This document shows, piece after piece, positions 12,101 to 20,919 of a stretch of 22,036 nucleotides of DNA (position 1 is the stretch's first letter; each line of letters starts with the position of its first letter). The DNA is from Cudoniella acicularis (lineage: Eukaryota; Ascomycota; Leotiomycetes; Helotiales; Helotiaceae), in assembly GCA_013054445.1 (NCBI GenBank), contig JAAMPI010000966.1, positions 1 to 22,036 on the forward strand, read 5' to 3'. The translations under genes and the position numbers were made by a program. The notes below the pieces were generated by a model. The model did not search any database. It was not told the DNA's origin and worked only from the letters and a program-made list of their open reading frames with translations.

Positions 12101-12626
12101 CCAAGTCCACCAAAGTTGCAGTGATATTCGAGACAGCTGCCTCCAAAGCTGTGATCTTGCTTGCGGTTGTGTTGTTGCTGGAGTCGATAGAGTTGGAGAG
12201 CTGGGAGAGTCTCAAGGTTGTTTGGGCGTTGGTGGCATCAAGCCGTTGGGAGAGCTTCTCATTCGATGCTACGATCTTCGTCTCGAGTGTTGATGGGTCG
12301 AATGCTGCTTTGAGTGATGGCTGGAGCTGCACAGCCAGGTGGCCGGCAACCGCTTGGGTGAACTGATTGTTGTTGAGGGCAGCAGCCACGGCTTCTCCAA
12401 TTGCCCTCTGGAGCACCTCTCGGTCTTCGGGACTGGTTTCTTCAACCTCTGCGGTGCTGGCCACGTTTGGCACGGCCGGTACGACTCTGGTGGTATCTTT
12501 GTTGTCTTCGGGTTTGAGGGGACCTCCAGACAGCCTGGCACGAAGCCGGTGGAGGATTGGAGGAGACATGGCCGCGCTCATGAGGTATGCAGGGAGATTG
12601 ATGAAGTATTTGAAAAAGGACGACAT
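6190..12626 (-). CDS. Giant helical-repeat protein, interrupted by one apparent frameshift
   Basis: One long frame runs from ATG at 12626 to 6753, where it stops after a nonsense tail. A one-base gain between 6799 and 6800 rejoins it to the frame ending at 6190, giving about 2145 residues instead of 1957. Order: residues 1-300, a unique N-terminus with a short amphipathic segment then Ala/Ser/Thr-rich helical sequence; about 305-562, eight repeats of about 30 residues (SSEILEGVKSSNEAH type); about 610-835, six repeats of about 40 residues (TDLSGLESSVQT type); about 857-2117, about 48 repeats of 25-28 residues of the form KDEEILxxVxSVKxLIEAIPAP; then an acidic/basic tail. Each last-class unit looks like one amphipathic helix plus a Pro hinge. 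No signal peptide, enzyme motif or clear membrane span. Alternative starts are 12581 and 12569 (the latter in GCCATG context); a GTGAGT donor at 12698-12693 hints at a 5' intron. Function unknown; scaffolding or membrane-surface roles are only guesses. Confidence 0.85.
6275..10055 (-). repeat. Coding tandem array B: about 48 units of 75-84 bp
   Basis: Each unit encodes K-D-x-E-I-L, then a V-x-S-V-K-x-L helix and a Pro-containing hinge. Units in the upstream half (above about 8200) are mostly 27-28 residues (81-84 bp) with hinges such as PAPASITV or PAPSEPVAV. Those in the downstream half are almost uniformly 25 residues (75 bp) with hinges such as PTPPSV or PAPIEG. A distinct subtype with GIASLTALIEAI recurs at five places in the upstream half. 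A two-unit, 168-bp block is nearly duplicated (compare DNA starting 8278 and 8446), showing recent expansion. Confidence 0.9.
8427..8598. other. Block of scattered ambiguous bases (21 N) inside array B
   Basis: Single Ns rather than a gap run, interspersed with called bases, inside the most similar neighbouring repeat units. Fifteen of the 21 fall at third codon positions of the minus-strand frame. This looks like a consensus of near-identical repeat copies that the assembler could not resolve, not a gap of unknown length. Confidence 0.85.
10120..10795 (-). repeat. Coding repeat module M: six units of about 40 residues
   Basis: Each unit starts TDL/TDI followed by xxLExSVQTI, then a helix ending in EIK or a similar motif and an APVAEK-like linker. 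One unit (third) is shorter, lacking part of the middle helix. The module lies between array A and array B of the same protein and differs from both in period and in linker. Confidence 0.8.
10940..11715 (-). repeat. Coding repeat module A: about eight units of about 90 bp
   Basis: Units carry SSEILEGVKSSNEAH and SHSAILSEIKSRDI. The central copies are nearly identical at DNA level. One copy has lost 27 bp in frame: the GAGTATCTC landmark recurs after 63 bp between 11193 and 11256, against the usual 90 bp. The outermost copies are more divergent, as expected for expansion from the middle. Confidence 0.85.
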
Positions 12627-13980
12627 CCGCAACGGAATGGATTGAGAGAGAAAAAAGCGGAGTGAAAAAACCAGCAGATCTGGTAGTTACATACTCACCT
12701 AGCGCCTACCGGTTGATGCACATTGAGCACATAAGTTTATGTGTGTTGTGAAGTGTCTAATTCGCGGTCTCAGAGCAAGTCACCTCATTTACGGGAGGTG
12801 GCCACAGGCGTCGGTGAAAAAGCGCGGACGACAAGAAAGAGCTGCGAACCTTCAAGGAAGGAGCTCTTGTGGGGGTGCAGCCGCCGCGGGCCGATGGTTC
12901 TTCCGCTCCGGCCGGCTGCGCTTGCCCTCATTGGGCCGGCGGTGGGCCAGCGAAGGGGTTCAATTCACTAAGCTTCACCACGCTACTGCTGTCACCGACC
13001 GGGCCTCTGCAGACGCTTGCACATAAAATTTCGTTGGCACGGCGTTGAAGCATTGACAACATCACGAAGACTGGACGAGGCCTCATCCGGACTCACCCTG
13101 ACCACCGCCATTCCACATTTATCACCCACTCACTCCTATTATGGTTCATTGTGGTTCATGCAGCCTGGCCCGGTGGCTTCCTGGAGTCGCTGCTAGCCAC
13201 TGGGCCCCCACAAACGGCCATTGAGTGCTACGGTATGGTCAATACGGTGTGGGCCAGCGTGGTGCTTGGGCAATGTTTTCACTGCAAGAACTGCAAGAAC
13301 TGCAAAACTCTGCTTGCAGATCTCTTGCAGCTATCCAGTAGGGCTTTTCTCCCTCTGCCAGGCCGGCAGCATTGGGCAGTCATCTGCTGGACAGCGCATC
13401 AGGAAGCCTTCAGGCGCGAATTACGAGCTGCCACTTCATTAATTGTCCTCCATTGATTCCGCAGAACTCCGGCCAGTACAACGCACCGTGAGTATGTCAA
13501 CATTGTCCCTGCCAGTGGCACACACCTCAGCGTCGTATTGGCCCATCTAGTCCAACTGGAATTTAATTTTCGGCGCGCTAATATCCTCGGAGAATGCAGG
13601 GCTCTGCTGGAAACGGATGAGAGCGCCTAGCCGTTGTCACCGAGCCTCTCGGCAAAAGTTTGTTGGAAAAAATTGTGAGACTTTTGGAGCATATCGTGGT
13701 GGGAGTGAAGCGTGTCGTTCATAAAAAGTCCGATGTCTTGGCATGAAGGGGCGAGGCGAGGGGGTGGATCACGTGGAGCCAGCAAACTACCACTCCCAAC
13801 GCTGGATCTTGCATTGGATCTTCTATCTTTGAACGATCCGGTATATCTACTGCACTGTGATTCACATGAAGTATCCCGGACGTTTTTTTGTTCTTTAGCC
13901 TAGATTGTGATACTTTTTAAGTGTAGGTCTAAGAACTTATTTTGAGTCGTACTCGCTGGCATGGCTAGCATCCAGCCACC
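12627..13980. other. Upstream region of the repeat-protein gene
   Basis: Contains a C/T-rich tract on the minus strand just before the repeat-protein start, and a consensus 5' splice donor on the minus strand (CTAG/GTGAGT, 12702-12693) compatible with a leader intron. The stretch 12860-13460 is relatively GC-rich, with short unsupported frames on the plus strand. A small microrepeat of AAGAACTGC lies near 13286-13304. No gene can be supported. Confidence 0.5.
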
Positions 13981-14007
13981 ATGCAATCTCTCCCACCCCA
14001 GCACACC
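13981..14007 (+). other. Orphan first-exon-like segment
   Basis: ATG in a strong GCCACCATG context opens nine codons (MQSLPPQHT) that end exactly at a consensus donor GTAAGT (14008-14013), phase 0. It resembles the tiny first exon of the HET gene downstream. No matching second exon was found: the AT-rich degenerate repeats begin within 50 bases. It may be the remnant of a broken gene, a real gene with a long intron, or chance. Confidence 0.3.
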
Positions 14008-14032
14008 GTAAGTATTTGAGATGAGTCTGAGT

Positions 14033-14041
14033 ACGGAGTAT
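14033..14041. repeat. TACGGAGTA motif, copy 1
   Basis: Nine-base motif, recurring at 15896-15904. This motif is familiar at the edges of some short interspersed fungal repeats; that is prior knowledge, not shown here. Confidence 0.35.
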
Positions 14042-14049
14042 TGTTAAGC

Positions 14050-14790
14050 TTGCCTTATGCAAACAGATTTATGATGATGAATATCAAAAACGAAATTCAA
14101 AGTTCCAAGTTAACTGCGTTCCACTTATACATGGATATGTCATTGGATAATTTGCACAATTGCTTTACTATATAATTTTTATAATCCAAACGGACCAAAC
14201 CTATGCACATGGCATCCCACACGCAAACACATTCACGATGATGAATTTTAAGAAATGAAATTTAAAAGTTCCAAATGAAATATATTCAACTAATACATAG
14301 ATATATCACTGGATAATTGAATAATTTGTATAATTATTTAATGCTCTGACCCAGTTCCATGCATTTATCGCAACTAGATTCATGACAATAAGTATCAGAA
14401 GTTAAACATTTAAAATTCCAAGTGGGATACCCTCCACTGATGAATATTCATTGCACAATTTGTATAATTTCATAATTATTCTGCACAAACCTATGCATTC
14501 AGCATTCCCATTTATGGCATTTATACGCAGTTATATGCAAACAGATCGTTGACGATGAATATCTAAAGTTACAAGTTAATATGCTGGATTACTGGATAAC
14601 TTGCACAACTGCTTCATTGCTTCTACGCATAATTCATACCGTCAAACATATTTCTTCGACATGATTTTTGCTAGTTTCCGGATCTTTGACGATTAGTATC
14701 AAAAGTTCCAAACACAAAGCTGCACAATGTAGTCCCATTATCGATGAACTATTAAATAATTTGCGTATTCATTTCAATCAAGCCCACGCC
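14050..14790. repeat. Degenerate AT-rich tandem repeat, five copies of about 140-165 bp
   Basis: Two anchors recur in the same order. Anchor 1 (GATGATGAATAT-like) is near 14072, 14236, 14381, 14550 and 14687. Anchor 2 (GGATAATTTGCACAATTGCTT-like, shortened in some copies) is near 14145, 14311, 14446, 14594 and 14754. An AAGTTCCAAGT-like segment lies between them. Copies are heavily diverged by substitutions and small indels. CpA and TpG remain common, so this array lacks the RIP signature of the block beyond 18785. No coding capacity. Confidence 0.75.
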
Positions 14791-14862
14791 TCTAAAATTA
14801 ATTTCTAATTCTTTTCATCTCCCAAAATGCAAAAGAAGCAGCAAATCAAAGTCGTCCATCTA

Positions 14863-15357
14863 TCACGGTGCAATAGGGCCATCATACGGCAAAGGCACAT
14901 ACCTAGTCGGGTTATAACGATCGTCGACTTTCGGATAACACGGATCCTATAACCTTTCTCAGTCCACATATTTCGTTTAAAATTTCACGCTGTTAAATAT
15001 AATTTATTCTATATAAAAAGAGAAAAAAAAAAAAAAGAGTTTTTACTCACGTCGTCATAAAAAGGTATCGCACTAGCGCTTTCCTTCATCCACGTCTCCT
15101 GATTGTGCTTTCTTTTACACCAGGCACAACGAACGTTCCCGTCTGAGGGCATTCGAGTTCCACAGGGACACCAGAACTATGTTTAATTAGCACGCATCAC
15201 TCGCTCAGCGACACATTTCCCTCCCCAAACCAAAACAACAAATCAAAAACAACACAGTAAAAAGAGGGGGGGGGAAGGCTCATGCACATACCGCCCTCGA
15301 ATGCTGATGATCAAAAAGCCACATTCCCCCCGTCCCCGCCGCCTTCAACACCCTCAT
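14863..15357 (-). CDS. Small three-exon Cys-rich (zinc-ribbon-like) protein, unrecognised
   Basis: Exons on the minus strand: 15357-15292, 15176-15051, 14946-14863; 276 nt, 91 residues. Every junction is phase 0. Donors are GTATGT and GTGAGT; acceptors ACATAG and TTATAG, each preceded at the usual distance by a branch-like TGCTAAT and GACTGAG. Introns are 115 and 104 nt. Exon 2 begins FWCPCGTRMPSDG and continues to CAWCKRKH: a CxC-x11-CxxC arrangement that could bind one zinc. Exon 3 is short, Pro/Tyr-rich (DPCYPKVDD, ending DGPIAP) and adds one more Cys. No signal peptide. I do not recognise the family. The start at 15357 has G at -3; an in-frame stop lies at 15396-15394, and the intervening codons also look protein-like, so a further upstream exon is possible. 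The coherent splice sites, phases and Cys spacing make a real gene likely, though no single exon would stand out as an open frame. Confidence 0.65.
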
Positions 15358-16086
15358 CACGTCGTGACAATTGCCTCGTTCTGCTGGCCATTCTTATACA
15401 CCTCTTCGGGTATCAGAATGGCAAGACTTGCGTTTTTGATTCAGATTAGACGGGGGGAATAATCCAAATTCATAATCTGATTTGGGTATTAATCGAACTA
15501 GTTCGTACACACCTGGCGGCCCACAAGTTTCTTCTGGGGGAAGAGCTGACGTTATCTCCCCTGGATTCGGGATTAAGGGGTGCAAAAAAAGTGAGAATGA
15601 GGATGGCAATGAAATGATTCAGCCTCTCGCAAAAATACTTAACAACTTCATTGTGACGAACAATCTGCTCCCGGGAATTGCCGAGAAACAATTGAGTCCA
15701 AAATCTTTCTTACGAACAGGCAGGATTAGAGGAGAATTGATGCACGAGTTTCGTGTCGCAAAACTATATCATGCTGCTTGAAAGACAAGTCCACCGCTCC
15801 TTCTCGAGTTGGACCTACTTATCCTTAATTCTATATCGCTCGATTGATTGAATCGAGAGCTCTATATTATCAGTGGATTTCGATTATTTTGGTGTACGGA
15901 GTATAATATGATGTACTAGGGCTTACGCACAGCCGTAATCTTACCTAAGAAAAGCTGAGGTATAATTGGCCGTCAGCCTCAGACCTTGCACCACATCAAG
16001 CTCATCCTCCGAAATCTCACGCTTTAGTTCCCAAGTGCCCAGTAGAAGCGGCTCGAGTCATCTCAAATGAGATCGGAATAGAAGGA
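15358..16086. other. Intergenic region between the Cys-rich gene and the HET gene
   Basis: The two flanking genes diverge, so this probably holds both promoters. A frame of 99 codons on the plus strand (15482-15781, non-ATG start) and overlapping minus-strand frames show no domain. The second TACGGAGTA motif is at 15896-15904. No gene supported. Confidence 0.5.
15896..15904. repeat. TACGGAGTA motif, copy 2
   Basis: Second occurrence of the motif seen at 14033-14041. Together the two copies bracket the degenerate tandem repeat and the small Cys-rich gene. Confidence 0.35.
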
Positions 16087-18699
16087 ATGGATTATCCTAA
16101 TCGTGTAAGTCTTCTCGATTTTGTAAGATCACATGTTAATTCATGGGTGATACGGGACTCTGCAAATTGGTGGGTTCTCACGATTCAAGCAGGAAAGATA
16201 TGAGAGGGGCCAGCTATGTCTAGAGTGTGATGCGCTGGCAGCCAGTTTTATAGGCCGCTCAGGTCTTCCCAGTTCTTCTAACGCCTCTTCACCTCCGTCC
16301 CACTCTCGCCCTGGACCATTTTGCCCTCTATGTCGGCTCGTATACTCTCTCGTGCATTACGATTTTTGGGATGAGGAAGCCCAAAAAATGATCTCTGCGA
16401 GAAGTGAACTTGGCTCGATCAATTGGAGTTCTATAGGGAATAGTGTTCTTTACAGCGGAAGCAAGATAGGACAAAAGATTTTACCTGTCGCTGAACATAG
16501 CTATCTTGATCGTTTTGGAGTGGACGGTGGTAGAGCCATTGATCGAGAAGAGATAGATGTATGGGAACTTTTGCTTCAACCGAGATCCTTCCAGCTCGCA
16601 CTGGCAATCACTGATTTTGCATAGACTCGGCAACTGAAACGATGGATGAGCGATTGTTTGAGTGCGTAAAATCTTCAAGAACTTCCTTCTATTGAGGAAT
16701 TTGCTGACTCGGACGGCTTTAAGGCAAGCATCCAGAATGCTGGAATGAGGAATCACCTCTTTACCCCGGGGTCTCAGAGCTCCCCTTGTTTCGGCTCGTT
16801 GATGTCCAGAATGAATGCGTGGTACTGAGGTCAGTGTCCGAGAGATATTTTGCTTTGAGTTATGTGTGGGGGCAGGTTTCAACCTTGAAATTAGATCAAG
16901 CCAACGAGAAACATCTGATGTCTCCTCAAGGGTTGGCTCGCTACCGAAACCAGATTCCCAGGACAATTAGAGACGCGATCAAGCTGTGTCGGCAATTAGG
17001 AGAGGAATATCTCTGGGTCGATAGTCTGTGTCTCAAGCAAGATGATGAAACGGATCTCGCCATAGGAATCCGGGCAATGGCATCAATCTACGAGCGAGCT
17101 TTTGTCACAATCATAGCTGGATCCGGAGTAAATGCCAATTCGGGCCTGCCTGGGGTTGAAAAAGGATCTCGCCATATAACAAAACCGACCGAAATAGTGA
17201 AAGACAGGCTGAGGATGATACAGACCCGAGAGCTTGCGGAACATTTAAGCAACTCTAGATATGCTACCCGCGGCTGGACGTATGTTTGATCTGGTCCTCT
17301 CCCCTCTTGAACTGGATGAGTAGCTGAGACCAAACATAGCTTCCAAGAACAGTACTGTTCGAGACGCACTCTCGTATTCATAAACCAGCAGGTCTATTTC
17401 AAGTGTCAAAGATGTGTTTGGTCAGAAGAAACAACAGCAGACACCGTGCCAAAGCGGGAAAATGAGGATAGATTTGATACCATGTATGCCATGGTTAGAA
17501 CCGACAGTCGTAAGCACCTTTCTCTAATATTTCCACGGAGGTCCCGGCTAGTGTCTTGTATGGATTTATCGCTGTCCCTTCATTCTTCCGCGGTGTCTTT
17601 TCGATTTCTAACTAGTTTTGAGACAATGAAGTAGATCCCTATATAAATCTTTCAGAAAATGCTGACTGGGGTTTCTATAGACCCATTCGACGCCTACAGT
17701 GGCCTTCTATTTTACTACTGCCGCAGGCGATTCACAAACAAGGATGATGTTCTCAATGCCTTCACTGGCATAACAAACGGAGTTGCATCTCGGATGGCTT
17801 GTAAATTTATTCAAGGCCTTCCTATTGCAATGTTAGACGCTTGTCTATTATTTAGAACGTCCGAATTATTGCAATACACACCTTCCAAAACATCACCTCG
17901 GAAGATAAAAGAATTCCGCCGTCAACACTTTCCCAGCTGGTCTTGGGTGGGATGGGAAAGGGGCATTACAATAGACAACCCCAATGAAGATGACTCCCTT
18001 CTGTCAGAAGATCAAGAGTACCATGAATTCAACCAGTGGTTGGACAAACGTACCTGGATCGTATTCTATGCTAATTTCCCAGGAAAACCTCGATTTGACC
18101 ATGATCCTCAGCTGCAGGAGCTTTGGGACGAGTACGAGATGAAGAGATTTCAAAGTCTGAGTGCAAATTATGTGGGCTACAGGAGTCGAAGCCTCCCACC
18201 ATGGGCAAGAGGGAGAAACCAATCTTCAGAGGGTTTTCCAACACGCCCAATGCGAAGTATAGCGATGACGAAACGAATTTCAAGAGATTATCCATTGTTA
18301 CAGTTTTGGACGATGACCGCCTCGTTTAGTCTTTCCTCTGACGGTAGATGCATCTTGGATTCAACTGGCAGGCGGTGCGGTACTTTGCTGTTGGATAAAC
18401 CTCTCTCCACTTTGGAATCAGATTCTGGTGGGGTAAGAAGGTTTCTTGTGATGTCTGAATCGAGGCACTGTCGTCTGCGGCCGGATTACGAACCAGCGTC
18501 AAATTCAAGGCTCTCCAGCTGGCAAAGAGATCCACAAGAAATCTCAGAGGTTACACCTTGGCTCTTTTTCTTCGTGATGCTGGTAGAGGCCGATGAGACA
18601 GGTGTTGATGAGAGGAGAGGCATAGGTCAGATATATCAGCGTGCGCTTGACTACTGCTGCGCACCAGGTATGAAGTGGGAGGAAGTCATACTCGGCTGA
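16087..18699 (+). CDS. HET-domain (heterokaryon-incompatibility-type) protein
   Basis: Six exons: 16087-16104, 16193-16558, 16625-16661, 16724-17279, 17340-17509, 17681-18699 (2166 nt, 721 residues). Intron phases agree throughout and branch-like CTGAC, CTGAT and CTGAG motifs precede the acceptors. N-terminus: two CxxC pairs (C15/C18, C50/C53), then the LKRWMSDCLSKHPEC motif (about 132-146) common in this family. HET domain about 182-330: ALSYVWGQ, YLWVDSLCLKQDD, ASIYERAFVTIIAGS, RGWTFQE. The C-terminal part includes FTNKDDVLNAFTGI and SWSWVGWERG, typical of HET proteins. HET domains trigger cell death or growth arrest after non-self recognition in some characterised fungi, and are proposed distant relatives of TIR; most family members are uncharacterised. 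No partner domain (NACHT, ankyrin, WD) is visible. The in-frame TAG at 16622-16624 is explained as the acceptor of a 66-nt intron. The 171-nt last intron is the least certain. The RIPed block begins 85 bp after the stop. Confidence 0.85.
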
Positions 18700-18829
18700 T
18701 AGAGGTGTTGTGAAAGAGTCTCTGCATGTCAAACAAGGTCACGTGAATGTGACCCACCGGCCTAGATTTCATGCGGCCTCGAGATAAATCTATATAGTAA
18801 TCGCGAGAATAGTAGCCTCTTATAGAGCT

Positions 18830-19149
18830 CTAATCTAATAAAACCCTAGGATATAATAGCTAAGCTAGGCCTGATCTAGAACGCTAACCTCCGGAAAGTA
18901 GTAAGGATATATAAAGTGACGCTAGTAGAGAAGGTAGAGGTAAAGACCTTAAGATTATTTATTAATATATATTTCAATAGTCTAATAGCTAGTTATAGAC
19001 TAAGAAACGCTAAATCTAAAGTCTAGGAAGAGATCTAATAGGCTTATACTAGGATCTAGAGCCGGCTCTAGAACTAAAAAAAAGAGATAAAGAAGAACGA
19101 CTTAAGACCCGACCTTACAAGAGGTAAACCTAGCGTAGGCCGAAAGGTA
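18830..19149 (+). pseudogene. LINE (Tad/Jockey-like) reverse transcriptase remnant, split by pogo insertion
   Basis: One plus-strand frame, with TAG/TAA read as mutated Gln or Trp, gives a KLGLIQNANLRK-like segment followed by YKVTLVEKVEVKTL and then FNSLIASYRLR. This order matches the conserved region after the reverse transcriptase of ascomycete LINEs ('QNxxLRxxxGAYKxTPxxxLExE...PPLDLYL'). The frame is uninterrupted by indels up to the TA at 19148-19149. The same frame continues beyond the pogo element, from 20973, for a short distance; past about 21050 I cannot assign it to a domain. Not functional. Confidence 0.6.
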
Positions 19150-19183
19150 AGTCCGTGCACCCCTATTCCGGCCACCTCGCTTA
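19150..19183 (+). repeat. Left terminal inverted repeat of the pogo element
   Basis: AGTCCGTGCACCCC, then TATTCCGGCCACCTCGCTTA. It contains a single copy of the CCCCTATTCCGGCCAC subunit and keeps TGCA where the other end has TATA. Confidence 0.8.
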
Positions 19184-19216
19184 ATTCTAGACTACCCCCT
19201 TCCAACCCTTATAACT

Positions 19217-20822
19217 CTACGGATTTTGAACTTCTATACAATCGCTTGTAGCAGTAGATTCTTTAGACGAATTAGAGTCTTCCTTATCAATTTCACGGTC
19301 CCCTGCCTCAATCTGAGCCATTTTAATAGCCCGAATATCTATAAACTTAGAATTCGGACTCGTCCGAACCTTCCGTCTTTTCCTAGGCTCTAACTGCTTA
19401 ACCCGAGCCTCTAACTGCTGAATTCGAAGCTCTGCCTGTGCTAAAGTATAGTCCTTTTCCTCGAATCCTTTTACGACCTTCCTAAAGAATAGACGACGAG
19501 TTAGAAGATCAGGTTCGCCTAATCGGATAATCGTCTCAGCCTGCCTTTATATATCCCGTGCTACCCGAGGAGTCCCCTAGGGCTCTAGAGATATATTCTT
19601 ACTCTAGACGAGTCTAGCCTCCCGAATTAGGTCGTTTAGAGTCGGTTCGTCAGTGCTATTACTGTTTTCTAGGAATAAACGGCTTATAAGGGGCTTATCT
19701 ATATTAGTCGGCTATAAACCTGAAGCCTACTACCCTACCTAAATATTTCGAGGTATAAGACTCTCCCCCCCGAGCTCTCTAATAGCAAATCAAGAAGTTC
19801 CGCTTCCTAATTAGTATAGAATCGGTTAAAAGGCTTAGGTTACTAAGCCTTTTCCGGTAAGCGCTCTTTAGGGGGGAAAATACCGATAAATCTAGAGGTT
19901 ATAAGACATATAACGAGTAAGGAGGTAGGAATACGAGATATATATTATATTCGAAGCACTTATATATAAATTTAGTCGTCTCGTGACTTCTATGTCCGTC
20001 TAATATAAGTAATCGAGGCTCCCGAGGGTCTTATAGGGCCGTCCGAGGAATAAAGACCTTTTCGAGCTATTCGAGTGCTATATTATCTATAGTCTAGCTA
20101 TTATTAGTAATAGTAAATTTCTATTGTTTAAAGATATCAAGGGCTATAAGAAACTATTATTATTATACTAACTGTCTTTTAAATATAACTAATAGGGTAA
20201 GCGAAACCTCTAAAGTAGAGATATACTTAATAAAAGAGGTCTAGGCCTTTAATCTAGGCTCTTTCCTTTAAATAAAGCGTCGATTTCTATTACTAACGAC
20301 TAAGCTATTAACCCTATAACCTTCTATAATACTAGCTTCGTCTATATTCTAACGATTCTCTAATTTAATAGCCTTAATTATAGGAACCTCTAATTTATTA
20401 AACTAAGCCTTGATTATATTAGTCGTAGCGCTATTAATATATATAGAATTAATCCGAAGTTACTTTTTAGTCTATAAAATCGGATTCTGTTTAAAAAAGC
20501 TTTATATCTATCGTTTTCCGAGTATAGAAGTGTCGCCTTATATAGCTAAAATCTGCTACGTAAAGTCCTTAATCTATATATACGTAGGGCAAAGCCCTAG
20601 GGTCTCCTAGACTAGTACCTAATCTGTTAAACGTTTCTCTTAGATCGGGCTAAGCTTTTAAAGAGGTATAGCTACTTCCTAATACGATTCGTAGCCTTTA
20701 AGGCGGTCCTAGATAGTAGACCTTAGAACCCCGTAAGCGAGACTAGCTTTTCGTATAGATACGCTATTTACGACCTCTTCGAGTACTCGTATAACGTCTT
20801 TTTCTATATATTTGTTCTTTAT
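19217..20822 (-). pseudogene. Pogo/Fot1-type transposase remnant
   Basis: A frame of about 535 codons, close to Fot1 transposase length. It would begin at 20822-20820, where the start reads ATA (ATG to ATA is a RIP-type change), and ends at TAG 19219-19217. N-terminal Psq-type helix-turn-helix (IEKDVIRVLEEVV), then a CENP-B/Tc5-type DNA-binding region (PI-EKRLTD-VLV-ETLG, with dashes for stops). The catalytic triad is still readable: D at 20342-20340 (NIDEASIIEG), D at 20000-19998 (LILDGHRSH) and D at 19892-19890 (PLDLSVFSPLK), the last two 36 residues apart. The C-terminus is basic and ends after KRRKVRTSPNSKF and IRAIKMAQIEAGD. About thirty in-frame stops, all TAG or TAA and none TGA, sit where Gln or Trp is expected. 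One indel lies in the run of seven C at 19765-19771. Inactive. Confidence 0.85.
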
Positions 20823-20919
20823 AATCGAACTAAAAAATATACGAAATTTAAAAGAAATTAAATTAAGCGTTATAAAGATATAAAATTTTAAAGTAGGAGG
20901 GTTAGGAAAAGCGGTGAGC

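Noticed and set aside
12739..13456. Several plus-strand frames of 70-100 codons in the GC-rich stretch
   Set aside because: They overlap each other in different frames, show no domain and no splice context, and fit a promoter/leader region better.
14050..14790. CRISPR-like or LTR interpretation of the degenerate repeats
   Set aside because: Units are about 150 bp, diverged along their whole length without conserved repeats plus variable spacers, and the organism is a fungus. No LTR ends (TG...CA), primer-binding site or coding remnant is seen.
15482..15781. 99-codon plus-strand frame between the Cys-rich gene and the HET gene
   Set aside because: Non-ATG start, no recognisable motif, overlapped by equally long minus-strand frames. 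It is compatible with chance.
16622..16624. In-frame TAG as a premature stop in the HET gene
   Set aside because: It is the acceptor of a 66-nt intron (GTATGG donor at 16559, CTGAT branch-like site, CATAG). Splicing restores the family motif leading into LKRWMSDC and keeps phase 0.
20410..20610. 66-codon plus-strand frame inside the transposon block
   Set aside because: It lies antisense to the pogo transposase remnant, in AT-rich RIPed DNA, and has no domain.
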